From positions 1 to 64,000 of the forward strand of contig CACJBA010000001.1 in NCBI GenBank assembly GCA_902591535.1: DNA of 64,000 bases, given 5' to 3'. Of this stretch, positions 50,852 to 59,308 are shown piece by piece. The notes beneath the pieces are model-generated. The model worked only from the letters and a program-made list of their open reading frames with translations. It was not told the origin of the DNA and did no database searches. Origin of the DNA: an uncultured Pelagibacteraceae bacterium (lineage in GTDB: Bacteria; Pseudomonadota; Alphaproteobacteria; Pelagibacterales; Pelagibacteraceae). The first letter of the stretch is position 1; each line of letters opens with the position of its first letter. A program made the translations under genes and the position numbers.

Positions 50852-52235
50852 ATTAGCAAAATCAGAACTGATTCACTTTGTTGGAATTGGTGGAATAGGT
50901 ATGAGTGGTTTGTCTCTAATAATGAAAGGCAAAGGTTTTAAAGTACAAGGCAGCGATATTTCAAATAATAAAAATATTGAAAGACTAAAAAAAGAAAAAA
51001 TAAAAATTTTTGTTGGTCATAAAAAACAAAATATAGATAAAGCAACCATTTTGGTTGTTTCTTCTGCAATAAAAAAAAATAATCCAGAACTTATAGAGGC
51101 AAAAAAAAGACATTTACCGATTTATAAAAGAGGTGAAATGTTGGCAAATATTGTATCTTTAACAAAAAATATTGTTGTAGTTGGCTCACATGGTAAAACT
51201 ACAACAACATCTTTAATAGCTTCTATTTTTCATGAAACCAAATTAGACCCTACCATTATCAATGGAGGAGTAATAAATTCAATTAACAATTCTGCAAAGC
51301 TTGGAAAAAGTGATTGGTCTATATTAGAAGCTGATGAGTCCGATGGAAGTTTTATTTTCATTCCTCCCACATACTCAATAATTACCAATATCGATAGAGA
51401 GCACATGGATTATTATCGTACAATGGATCAATTAAACAAGTACTTTACAAATTTTGTTAATAAAGTTCCCTCATTTGGAAAATCATTTATTTGCTTGGAT
51501 GATAAAAATAATAAAAATTTAATTAAAAAAATAAAAAATAAAAATTTTTATACTTATGGTCTAGATACAAAATCTAATTTTACTATTAAAAATATAAAGC
51601 AATTTCAAGAATTCTCTGAATTTGATTTAAAAATTAAATTACCTAATAAACAAAATCAATTAATCAAAAAATTCAAAGTTCCATTATTGGGTAATCATAA
51701 TATAAAAAATTCTGTAGCCGCAGCAGCGTTAGCATTAACTGTAGGAATACCAATTAAAAATATTAAAAGGGGTCTCAAAAATTTTAGAGGAGTTCAAAGA
51801 AGATTTAACAAAATATTTACCTTTAATAACGTTAATTTTTATGATGATTATGCTCATCATCCTACTGAAATTAAAGAGGTATTGGATGGAGTAAGAAATG
51901 TTTATAAAGATTATGAAAAAATATGTATTTTTCAGCCACATAGAATTTCAAGATTAAAAGATCTAAAAAAAGAATTTACTTTTGCGTTTAAGAATGCAGA
52001 CAAAGTTTTACTATTTCCAATTTACACTGCAGGTGAAAAAATAAAACTTGAATTTAGTTATATAAATTTTGCAAAAGAAATAATAAAAAATTCAAAAGTT
52101 CAATTATTTTTAGTAAATAATAAAGTTGAATTGGCAAAATATGTTAAAACTAATATTTATGGTAAAAAAATAGTTATTGGTATGGGGGCTGGAACAATAT
52201 CTAATTGGATGAGAGAGTTACCAAAATTAATATAA
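50841..52235 (+). CDS. murC: UDP-N-acetylmuramate-L-alanine ligase
   Basis: MurC adds L-alanine to UDP-MurNAc, the first peptide step. The 464-residue protein has F-V-G-I-G-G-I-G-M-S-G near residue 13, the ATP site G-S-H-G-K-T-T-T-T near residue 114, and E-A-D-E-S-D-G-S-F near residue 166. T-N-I-D-R-E-H-M-D-Y is near 184, and Y-D-D-Y-A-H-H-P-T-E near 334. All catalytic segments are intact. The stop shares one base with the murB start (TAATG). Confidence 0.97.
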   Translation: MKIKLAKSELIHFVGIGGIGMSGLSLIMKGKGFKVQGSDISNNKNIERLKKEKIKIFVGHKKQNIDKATILVVSSAIKKNNPELIEAKKRHLPIYKRGEMLANIVSLTKNIVVVGSHGKTTTTSLIASIFHETKLDPTIINGGVINSINNSAKLGKSDWSILEADESDGSFIFIPPTYSIITNIDREHMDYYRTMDQLNKYFTNFVNKVPSFGKSFICLDDKNNKNLIKKIKNKNFYTYGLDTKSNFTIKNIKQFQEFSEFDLKIKLPNKQNQLIKKFKVPLLGNHNIKNSVAAAALALTVGIPIKNIKRGLKNFRGVQRRFNKIFTFNNVNFYDDYAHHPTEIKEVLDGVRNVYKDYEKICIFQPHRISRLKDLKKEFTFAFKNADKVLLFPIYTAGEKIKLEFSYINFAKEIIKNSKVQLFLVNNKVELAKYVKTNIYGKKIVIGMGAGTISNWMRELPKLI

Positions 52236-53140
52236 TGAATACTGATTTAAGTGAATTGTTATCGGAATTTAATAAAAATATAAAATTAGATTATGATCTT
52301 AAGAAAAAAAATTGGTTTAACATTGGTGGCAAAACAAAAATTTACTATAAAGCTGACAACCTCAAAGAATTAATTAAATTTCTCAAAAAAATTCAAAATA
52401 AAGAAAAGATATTCATATTAGGGGGTGGCTCAAATATATTGATTACTGATAAAAAATTTGATGGTGTTGTTATTAAACTAACGAATAACTTTAATAACAT
52501 TTCATTACTTAATGAAGAAATAATTATAGCTGGAAGTTCTGTTACTGATAAATCGTTATCAGATTTTGCAATGAAAAATAGTTTAGGTGGTTTTGAATTT
52601 TTATCCTGTATTCCAGGGACAATCGGTGGAGGTATAAAAATGAATGCAGGGTGTTTTCAAAGAGAATTTAAAGATATATTAATTTCTGTTCAAGCGATTA
52701 ATAAGTCAGGTCAAGCGATTACAATACCTGCAAAAGAGATAGACTTCCAATATAGAGATAGTGGATTGTCAGATGATTTAATTTTTTTAAGTGCATCATT
52801 TAAAGGTTTTAAAAAAGACAAAAATTTAATTATAAATGAAATGAAACTTCTTAAAGAAAAAAAGGAAAAAGCTCAACCAACAAGAATTAAAACTAGTGGT
52901 AGCACTTTTAAAAATCCTATCCATCAATCTAAAAAGAAAGTTTGGCAATTAATAAAAGAGTCGGTTCCTTTATCAAAATCTTTTGGAGAAGCCTCTATTT
53001 CAGAAAAACACTGTAACTTCTTTGTAAATAAAGGTAATGCTAAGTTTGATGATATGAAAAAATTAATAGAATTTGTTTCTGAAAATGTGTTTAAAAAAAC
53101 AGGTGTTAAATTAGAAACAGAAATTAAAATTTTAGAGTAA
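52235..53140 (+). CDS. murB: UDP-N-acetylenolpyruvoylglucosamine reductase
   Basis: MurB reduces the enolpyruvyl group with NADPH and FAD to give UDP-MurNAc. The 301-residue protein has the FAD-binding N-F-I-G-G-like stretch W-F-N-I-G-G-K-T near residue 28 and L-G-G-G-S-N-I-L near 65. I-P-G-T-I-G-G-G-I-K-M-N-A-G-C is near 126, Y-R-D-S follows, and the active-site serine lies in S-G-S-T-F-K-N-P near 221. It is the shorter type typical of alphaproteobacteria. The start is set by the one-base overlap with murC. Confidence 0.96.
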   Translation: MNTDLSELLSEFNKNIKLDYDLKKKNWFNIGGKTKIYYKADNLKELIKFLKKIQNKEKIFILGGGSNILITDKKFDGVVIKLTNNFNNISLLNEEIIIAGSSVTDKSLSDFAMKNSLGGFEFLSCIPGTIGGGIKMNAGCFQREFKDILISVQAINKSGQAITIPAKEIDFQYRDSGLSDDLIFLSASFKGFKKDKNLIINEMKLLKEKKEKAQPTRIKTSGSTFKNPIHQSKKKVWQLIKESVPLSKSFGEASISEKHCNFFVNKGNAKFDDMKKLIEFVSENVFKKTGVKLETEIKILE

Positions 53141-53141
53141 A

Positions 53142-54056
53142 TTGAAAAAAAAAGTACTTATAATCTCAGGTGGAATCTCAAAAGAGAGATTAATTAGTCT
53201 TGATACAGGATTGCAAGTAGCAAGAGAGTTAAAAAATAATGGGTACAAAGTAAAAATTTCTGAGCCAGATATTAGTTTAGCAAGAAAAATTAAACAGTTT
53301 AAACCTAAAGTAATATTTAATGCTTTGCATGGTCAATTTGGAGAGGATGGGTATATACAAACAATCCTTGAAAGCTTTAAAATTCCCTATACGCACTCTG
53401 GAGTAATTTCATCATCTATAGCAATGGATAAAGAAATTTCAAAAAAAATATTTATAAAAAATAAAATTAACACACCAAAGTTTTTCACTTTCTCATATGA
53501 TTTAAAAAATTCAGATTTGATAAAAAAAATAAATAAAAAATTAAATTTTCCCGTAGTAGTTAAGCCCTTAAACGAAGGATCAAGCGTAAATGTTTATATA
53601 TGCAGTAAAAAAAATATTATTAGAACATTAAATTCATTAAAAAATTATAAAAAAGTAATGATTGAGGAATTTATAGGTGGGAGAGAGATTCAAGTAGCAA
53701 TCATGGGTAATAAAAAACTTGGAGCAATTGAACTAAAGCCAAAAAGAAAATTTTATGACTATCAAGCAAAATATAACTCAAAAGCAAAAACTCAACACAT
53801 TATACCGGTTGATTTAACTAAAAATAAATTAAAAGAAATTTTGGATATTGCTTATAAGGCACATTCAATAATTGGATGTAAAGGTGTAACAAGATCAGAT
53901 TTTAAATTTTACAATGAAAAATTTTATTTGTTGGAAATTAATACTCAACCAGGAATGACTAAGCTATCTCTAGTTCCAGAAATTGCAGCCTATAAAGGTA
54001 TAAAATTTATAGAATTAATAGAATGGATATTAAAAGATGCATCAACGAACAAGTAA
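53142..54056 (+). CDS. ddl: D-alanine-D-alanine ligase
   Basis: Ddl joins two D-alanines with ATP; MurF then attaches the dipeptide. The 304-residue ATP-grasp enzyme starts at TTG 53142, one base after the murB stop. It shows G-G-I-S-K-E-R near residue 9, A-L-H-G-Q-F-G-E-D-G near residue 62, and V-V-K-P-L-N-E-G-S-S-V near residue 138. V-T-R-S-D-F and L-E-I-N-T-Q-P-G-M-T are the metal and substrate motifs. The rare TTG start suggests translation is coupled to murB. It overlaps ftsQ by 20 bases. Confidence 0.95.
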   Translation: MKKKVLIISGGISKERLISLDTGLQVARELKNNGYKVKISEPDISLARKIKQFKPKVIFNALHGQFGEDGYIQTILESFKIPYTHSGVISSSIAMDKEISKKIFIKNKINTPKFFTFSYDLKNSDLIKKINKKLNFPVVVKPLNEGSSVNVYICSKKNIIRTLNSLKNYKKVMIEEFIGGREIQVAIMGNKKLGAIELKPKRKFYDYQAKYNSKAKTQHIIPVDLTKNKLKEILDIAYKAHSIIGCKGVTRSDFKFYNEKFYLLEINTQPGMTKLSLVPEIAAYKGIKFIELIEWILKDASTNK

Positions 54057-54705
54057 AAAAATTATAATCTATTTTTTACTTTTTTTTTCAATAGGTACGG
54101 TCAATAACATAGAATTAAATAATAAAAATTTTTTAAAAATTAAAAAAATTAATATTTTTGGTTTTAACGATATTGAAGTTTTAAATGTTGAAAATGATTT
54201 AAATAATTTAAATTTAAATAATATTGTTTTTTTAAATAAAAATGAAATATCAAAAGTGTTTGATTCTTATAATATAGTTGAAAATTATAATATTTTTAAA
54301 AATTATCCTTCGACATTAAATATTAAAATTAATAAGACTAATTTTTTAGCAAAAATAAATTATGATGGTAAAACTTTTATAGTTGGATCAAATGGTAAAT
54401 TAATAGATGAAAAATATGCAAGAAATTATTTACCATATATTTTTGGAAGTCCTGAAACTGAAGAATTTCTTAAATTTAAAAAAAAGATTGATAAGTCTAA
54501 ATTTTCCTATGAAAAAATTAAAAATTTTTATTTTTATCCTTCAAAAAGGTGGGACATAGAACTTAATAATGAAATTATAATAAAACTATCAGATTTAAAT
54601 GTAATTAACACTTTGAACAATTCATATGAATTTTTGAAAGATGAAAACTTTAGAGATATAAAAATAATTGATGCAAGAATTAAAAATCAAATAATAATTA
54701 AATGA
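54037..54705 (+). CDS. ftsQ: FtsQ-like divisome protein
   Basis: FtsQ is a bitopic membrane protein of the FtsQLB complex. The 222-residue product is short for the family. One hydrophobic helix (I-I-I-Y-F-L-L-F-F-S-I-G) lies near residues 9-20 with almost no cytoplasmic tail. A POTRA-like segment starts I-K-K-I-N-I-F-G-F-N-D-I-E near residue 35, and a beta domain follows with the conserved A-K-I-N-Y-D-G-K-T-F-I-V. Identification rests on order (ddl-ftsQ-ftsA-like) and the POTRA segment. It overlaps the ftsA-like gene by 4 bases (ATGA). Confidence 0.85.
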   Translation: MHQRTSKKIIIYFLLFFSIGTVNNIELNNKNFLKIKKINIFGFNDIEVLNVENDLNNLNLNNIVFLNKNEISKVFDSYNIVENYNIFKNYPSTLNIKINKTNFLAKINYDGKTFIVGSNGKLIDEKYARNYLPYIFGSPETEEFLKFKKKIDKSKFSYEKIKNFYFYPSKRWDIELNNEIIIKLSDLNVINTLNNSYEFLKDENFRDIKIIDARIKNQIIIK

Positions 54706-55406
54706 CTGAAGAATCAGAGATTGATACTTATTTAACTATTTCAAAAAAAAAGTTTGGTATTTATTTATTAGATAAAAAAAAAATGAGCACACTTTATAAA
54801 GAAGAATTAAATTTTGAAGACAGTGTTCAAGATTTAGAATTGAAAAATTTAAATAATTTCCTTGATGAAAATATTTTTAAAGTTGAAAAACTATTGAGAA
54901 AATTCATTAATAATATTTTCGTAGTTATAGATGCTGATAAAATTCTTAATATTAATATGAGTTTAAAAAAAAAAAATTATGATCAAGATATAAATTTAAA
55001 AACTTTAGAAAGTTTGCTTATAGAAGCTAAGGATTTATTTAAAGAAAATAATAAAGATTATAAAATAATGCATATGCTAATAAAAAAATACATAATCGAT
55101 GGAGAAAGTTATTTAAATTTAACAAGTGATTTAAAAACTGATTCCATTTGTTTAGAGGTGAACTTTATATGTATCCCAATAGAATTATCATCAGAGATTA
55201 ATCAAATATTGGATAAATATCACATACAAATAAACAAGTTTTTAAATACTAGTTATATCAATAACCTGTTTTTAGATAAAAAGATTCAAACAGAACATAA
55301 GATTTCTAAGGTTTTGAGTGGTTACAATAAGAATGAAATTATTTTAGTCTCAAAAAGTCCAAATAAAATAGGATTTTTTGAAAAGTTTTTTCAACTATTC
55401 AGCTAA
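54702..55406 (+). CDS. ftsA: reduced FtsA-like protein lacking the ATPase domains
   Basis: This 234-residue protein occupies the ftsA position between ftsQ and lpxC, but normal FtsA has about 410-430 residues. By eye, residues 10-80 resemble domain 1A, with the phosphate-1 loop degraded (L-T-I-S-K-K-K instead of L-D-I-G-T-T-K). Residues 82-160 match domain 1C: a long helix (L-E-S-L-L-I-E-A-K), then Y-K-I-M-H-M-L-I-K-K-Y-I-I-D-G. Residues 165-190 return to 1A. Domains 2A and 2B, with the rest of the ATP site and the FtsZ-binding surface, are missing. The end (N-K-I-G-F-F-E-K-F-F-Q-L-F-S) looks like the membrane-targeting amphipathic helix. The frame is clean and coupled to ftsQ, so it is not a visible pseudogene. 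Confidence 0.72.
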   Translation: MTEESEIDTYLTISKKKFGIYLLDKKKMSTLYKEELNFEDSVQDLELKNLNNFLDENIFKVEKLLRKFINNIFVVIDADKILNINMSLKKKNYDQDINLKTLESLLIEAKDLFKENNKDYKIMHMLIKKYIIDGESYLNLTSDLKTDSICLEVNFICIPIELSSEINQILDKYHIQINKFLNTSYINNLFLDKKIQTEHKISKVLSGYNKNEIILVSKSPNKIGFFEKFFQLFS

Positions 55407-55470
55407 AATTGTTTTTTCTGGTAACATTAGTTGTTTTTTAATTTTCAAACTTTCAAAATAAAAAGGCTTA

Positions 55471-56391
55471 GTGTCTTACTTAACTCAAAAAACAATTAAA
55501 GATAATGTTTCGTTTAGCGGAGTTGCCCTTCATAGTGGTTTAGAAGTTAATATATGTATAAAGCCTGGAGAGGTAAATTCTGGAATAATTTTTAAAAGAG
55601 TAGATTTAAAAGATAATAATTTAGTTTTTCCAAATTTTATGAATGTTACTAGTACTTCATTAAACACAACTATTGAAAACGAATTTGGAGTAAAAGTATC
55701 TACGATAGAACACTTGATGGGAGCTTTATTTGGTTTAGGTATAGACAATGCCTTAATTGAAATTGATAATGAAGAAGTTCCAATTTTAGATGGATCAGCA
55801 AAAATTTTTATTGAAAAAATTGTTAAAGCAGGAATTGAAATTAGCAATTCACCTATTAAAATAATTAAAATTAATAAAGAAATTAAATTTTCAGATGGTG
55901 AGAGATTTATATTAATAAAGCCATCAACATTAAGTTTAGATATTGATTTTGAACTTAAGTATAAAAATGAACTTATAGGAAATCAAAGAAATAAAGTTAA
56001 AGTTTATGAAGATGATCTAAAAGATATTTATAATGCAAGAACTTATTGTTTGTATGAGGACATAGAAATGATTAAAAAAAATGGTTTAGCCAAAGGCGGC
56101 AGCTTAGAAAATGCAATTGTTGTTAAAGATAAAGAAGTGTTAAACTCAGATGGATTAAGAAACGAAAAAGAATTTGTGAATCACAAAATACTTGATTGTA
56201 TTGGGGATTTATACACTACTGGATATAGAATTGTTGCTTCAGTAAAATGTTCTCAGGGAGGTCATTATTTAACTAATCAACTTTTAAGAAAAGTTTTTAA
56301 AAATAAAGAAAATTTTTCAATTTTAGAGATAAAAGAAAAAAACCTTCCACATACATTGATAAATAAAACATTCTTAAGATCAATAGCTTAA
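55471..56391 (+). CDS. lpxC: UDP-3-O-acyl-N-acetylglucosamine deacetylase
   Basis: LpxC performs the committed step of lipid A synthesis, so this organism makes lipopolysaccharide. The 306-residue zinc enzyme starts at GTG 55471 after an AAGG site. It shows F-S-G-V-A-L-H-S-G near residue 15. Zinc ligands are in S-T-I-E-H-L-M near residue 77 and H-K-I-L-D-C-I-G-D near residue 235. The catalytic acid region is V-P-I-L-D-G-S-A. In many proteobacteria lpxC follows ftsZ; here it follows the ftsA-like gene with 64 bases between. Confidence 0.97.
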   Translation: MSYLTQKTIKDNVSFSGVALHSGLEVNICIKPGEVNSGIIFKRVDLKDNNLVFPNFMNVTSTSLNTTIENEFGVKVSTIEHLMGALFGLGIDNALIEIDNEEVPILDGSAKIFIEKIVKAGIEISNSPIKIIKINKEIKFSDGERFILIKPSTLSLDIDFELKYKNELIGNQRNKVKVYEDDLKDIYNARTYCLYEDIEMIKKNGLAKGGSLENAIVVKDKEVLNSDGLRNEKEFVNHKILDCIGDLYTTGYRIVASVKCSQGGHYLTNQLLRKVFKNKENFSILEIKEKNLPHTLINKTFLRSIA

Positions 56392-56445
56392 TAACAAAAG
56401 ATCACTTTAAAAACTTATTCTAAATAAGTATAACGTTTAAGTATT

Positions 56446-57285
56446 ATGAATAGATTTATTTTACTATTAAGCATTTTTATTTTGAGTGTATCATGCGCAA
56501 AGGAATTAAGTAAAAAATCTGTAATTAATGAAAAAAGTTTAGATGATCAAGTTAGAGAAGCTTATCTGAAAGGACTAGAGTCTTTAGAGGAAGGTGATGT
56601 TATATTTGCTGCAAAAAAATTTAATGAGGTTGAAATTTTATTTCCACAATCTGATCTTGCCCCAAAGTCTTCATTAATGGCAGCATATTCATATTATACT
56701 CAGGATTATTATGAGGATACGATAATGGAGCTGCAAAGATTTTTAAAAATCTATCCTAAAGATAAAAACTTAGATTATGCATATTATTTGTTGGCAATAT
56801 CTCACTATGAGCAAATTGTAGACGAAAAAAAAGATACTTTTTCTATTTTAAAAGCCAAACAATATTTTGAATATATTAACTTAACTTATCCAAACACAGA
56901 ATATTCTATTGATGCAAGTTTTAAGATTGAATTAATAAATGATATTTTAGCAGCCAAAGAATTGTATGTAGGCAGATACTATATTGATAAAAAAAAATGG
57001 ATACCTGCAATTAATAGATTTAAAAATGTTGTAAACGACTATGATACTACAATTTATGTAGAAGAAGCTTTGTATAGACTTGTAGAAGTTCATTATTTAT
57101 TGGGACTCAAGGAAGAAGCAAAAAAATATGCAAAATTATTAGGTTACAATTACCAATCTTCTCAATGGTATGAAAATTCATATGCTATTTTCGATGAAAC
57201 TTACAAAAAAAGAAAAATAAAGAAAAAAAAAGAAAAAAATAATTTGGTAAAAAAAATTAAAACTTTTTTGAATATTGATGAATAA
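56446..57285 (+). CDS. bamD: outer-membrane assembly lipoprotein BamD
   Basis: BamD is an essential lipoprotein of the BAM complex that inserts outer-membrane beta-barrels. The 279-residue protein has a signal peptide ending I-L-S-V-S-C, where the Cys is the lipidation site. The lipobox is slightly off consensus with Ser at -3. About five TPR units follow, including Y-L-K-G-L-E-S-L-E-E-G-D and A-A-Y-S-Y-Y-T-Q-D-Y-Y. A lysine-rich tail closes it. It follows lpxC, a typical alphaproteobacterial order, and overlaps ligA by 8 bases; the recN gene often found between them is absent. Confidence 0.93.
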   Translation: MNRFILLLSIFILSVSCAKELSKKSVINEKSLDDQVREAYLKGLESLEEGDVIFAAKKFNEVEILFPQSDLAPKSSLMAAYSYYTQDYYEDTIMELQRFLKIYPKDKNLDYAYYLLAISHYEQIVDEKKDTFSILKAKQYFEYINLTYPNTEYSIDASFKIELINDILAAKELYVGRYYIDKKKWIPAINRFKNVVNDYDTTIYVEEALYRLVEVHYLLGLKEEAKKYAKLLGYNYQSSQWYENSYAIFDETYKKRKIKKKKEKNNLVKKIKTFLNIDE

Positions 57286-59308
57286 AAAAGAAATTCTCTC
57301 AAATTATAAAAAAAAAATCAATAAACTTAAAGATTACAATAAAGCATACTATGATGATAGTAATCCAAAAGTTTCTGATGAAGAATACGATGGTTTAAAA
57401 AAAAAAATTTTAAAATTAGAAAATGAGTATAATTTTCTTAAATCTAAATTTTCGCCATCAAATATAGTTGGTTTCAAACCCTCAAAAAATTTTAAAAAAT
57501 CATTACACAAAGCACCTATGCTCTCTCTTGGAAATGCATTTTCAGAGGAAGATTTAGTTAATTTTGAAAAAAAATTAATTAATTTTTTATCTCTAAAAAA
57601 AAATTATGAAATATATTATAGCGCTGAGCCTAAAATTGATGGAATTTCTGCATCGTTAACATATAAAAAGGGAAAATTTTATAAAGGACTTTCTAGAGGT
57701 GATGGGAAGGAAGGGGAGGATATTACCGAAAATCTATCAACTATTAGGGATATTCCTAAAACTATTTTATCTAAAGATTTTCCAGAGGAGATAGATATAA
57801 GAGGAGAAGTATATATTCAAAATAGTGATTTTAAAAATCTAAATGAAAAATTTGCCAACCCTAGAAACGCAGCCTCTGGTTCCCTAAGACAAAAAAATCC
57901 CGAAGATACAAAAAAAATTCCCTTAAAATTTATTGCATATACATATGGATATCAAAAAGGATTATTAGTTAATAATCAATCTGACTTTTTAAAAAAATTA
58001 AATGAATGGGGATTTAAAACAAATCCATTAAATAAAGTTATTTCTGGAATTAAAAATTTGTTAATAAATTATAATGAAGTAGAAAAAAAAAGGGCAAATT
58101 TAGATTTTGATATAGATGGTATAGTTTATAAAGTTGATGAATTTATGCTGCAAAAAAGACTTGGGAATGTGGCAAATGCTCCACGTTGGGCAATTGCTCA
58201 TAAATTTTCCTCTAACAAAGCTATTTCTGAAATATTAGATATTGAAATTCAAATTGGTAGAACTGGAGCTTTAACTCCTGTAGCAAAAATAAAGCCAATA
58301 AATATAGGTGGTGTTGTGGTTTCAAATGCCACTTTACATAATGAAGACGAAATAAATAGAAAGGATATAAGAATTGGTGATATTGTAGTTGTAGAAAGAG
58401 CTGGAGATGTAATTCCACATATTATTTCTGTAGATTTAAAAAAAAGACCAAAAAATACTATTAAATTTGAATTTCCAACAAAATGTCCTTCCTGTGGATC
58501 TAAAACAATAAAAGAATTTAATACTATTACCAAAAAAATTGATGCTGTCAGAAGATGTTCAAGTGAGGGTTATGATTGTGATCAAATTTCAGTGGAAAAA
58601 TTAAAACATTTTGTTTCTAAAGATGCATTTAACATTGACGGATTTGGAAAAAAAATTGTTGAAGGATTTTGGAAAATTAAAATAATAAAATACCCACAGG
58701 ATATTTTTAAAATAGACTATAATAAAATTGAAAACCTTGATGGTTGGGGAAAACTTTCAGTTGAAAATTTAAAATATTCAATTAAAGAAAAAAAAAACAT
58801 CTCATTGGAAAGATTCATATTTTCATTAGGAATAAGGCATATAGGTTTAGAGAATGCAAAATTATTGTCTAAGCATTTTATATCCTTTAAAAATTTTAAA
58901 AATTTATCAAAGCAAAAAAAATTCGATGAATTATTAAATATAGATGGTATTGGCGAAACTCAGGTGAATTCAATAAAAAATTTCTTTTTAAATAATACAA
59001 ATATTAAAATTTTAAATGAACTTGAAAAAGTTTTAAATATTAAAAATAATCAAATTAAAAAAAATGATGGTCGTCTTAAAGGTAAAACCTTTTTGGTAAC
59101 AGGAAAATTAAATGGAATAAGTAGAGCAGAGATTAAATCATTAATAGAGGAAAATTCAGGTGTTACAGTTAGTAGTGTATCAAAAAAACTTGATTATTTA
59201 ATTATAGGTGAAAAACCTACAAAAAGAAAAGTAGAAAATGCTAATGAATTAAATATAAAATTAATTGATCAAAACGAATTTTTTAAATTAATAAATAAAA
59301 CTAGCTAA
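57278..59308 (+). CDS. ligA: NAD-dependent DNA ligase
   Basis: LigA seals nicks in replication and repair using NAD. The 676-residue protein has the Ia domain with Y-Y-D-D-S-N-P-K-V-S-D-E-E-Y-D. The adenylated lysine is in A-E-P-K-I-D-G-I-S near residue 114, followed by R-G-D-G-K-E-G-E-D-I-T-E-N and I-D-I-R-G-E-V-Y. The OB domain contains G-R-T-G-A-L-T-P-V-A. A Cys4 zinc finger (C-P-S-C ... R-R-C ... D-C), helix-hairpin-helix repeats and a C-terminal BRCT domain complete it. I chose ATG 57278 over TTG 57275. Its end overlaps convergent pepP by 21 bases. Confidence 0.97.
   Translation: MNKKEILSNYKKKINKLKDYNKAYYDDSNPKVSDEEYDGLKKKILKLENEYNFLKSKFSPSNIVGFKPSKNFKKSLHKAPMLSLGNAFSEEDLVNFEKKLINFLSLKKNYEIYYSAEPKIDGISASLTYKKGKFYKGLSRGDGKEGEDITENLSTIRDIPKTILSKDFPEEIDIRGEVYIQNSDFKNLNEKFANPRNAASGSLRQKNPEDTKKIPLKFIAYTYGYQKGLLVNNQSDFLKKLNEWGFKTNPLNKVISGIKNLLINYNEVEKKRANLDFDIDGIVYKVDEFMLQKRLGNVANAPRWAIAHKFSSNKAISEILDIEIQIGRTGALTPVAKIKPINIGGVVVSNATLHNEDEINRKDIRIGDIVVVERAGDVIPHIISVDLKKRPKNTIKFEFPTKCPSCGSKTIKEFNTITKKIDAVRRCSSEGYDCDQISVEKLKHFVSKDAFNIDGFGKKIVEGFWKIKIIKYPQDIFKIDYNKIENLDGWGKLSVENLKYSIKEKKNISLERFIFSLGIRHIGLENAKLLSKHFISFKNFKNLSKQKKFDELLNIDGIGETQVNSIKNFFLNNTNIKILNELEKVLNIKNNQIKKNDGRLKGKTFLVTGKLNGISRAEIKSLIEENSGVTVSSVSKKLDYLIIGEKPTKRKVENANELNIKLIDQNEFFKLINKTS

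Noticed and set aside
54702-55406. Interpretation of the ftsA-like gene as a frameshifted pseudogene
   Set aside because: The frame is open, the start is coupled to ftsQ by ATGA, and the amphipathic tail is retained in frame. Only 64 bases remain before lpxC, so no hidden second half exists.
55530-55847. A 105-codon minus-strand frame inside lpxC
   Set aside because: Antisense to a clear lpxC with all zinc ligands; no ribosome site or homology pattern.
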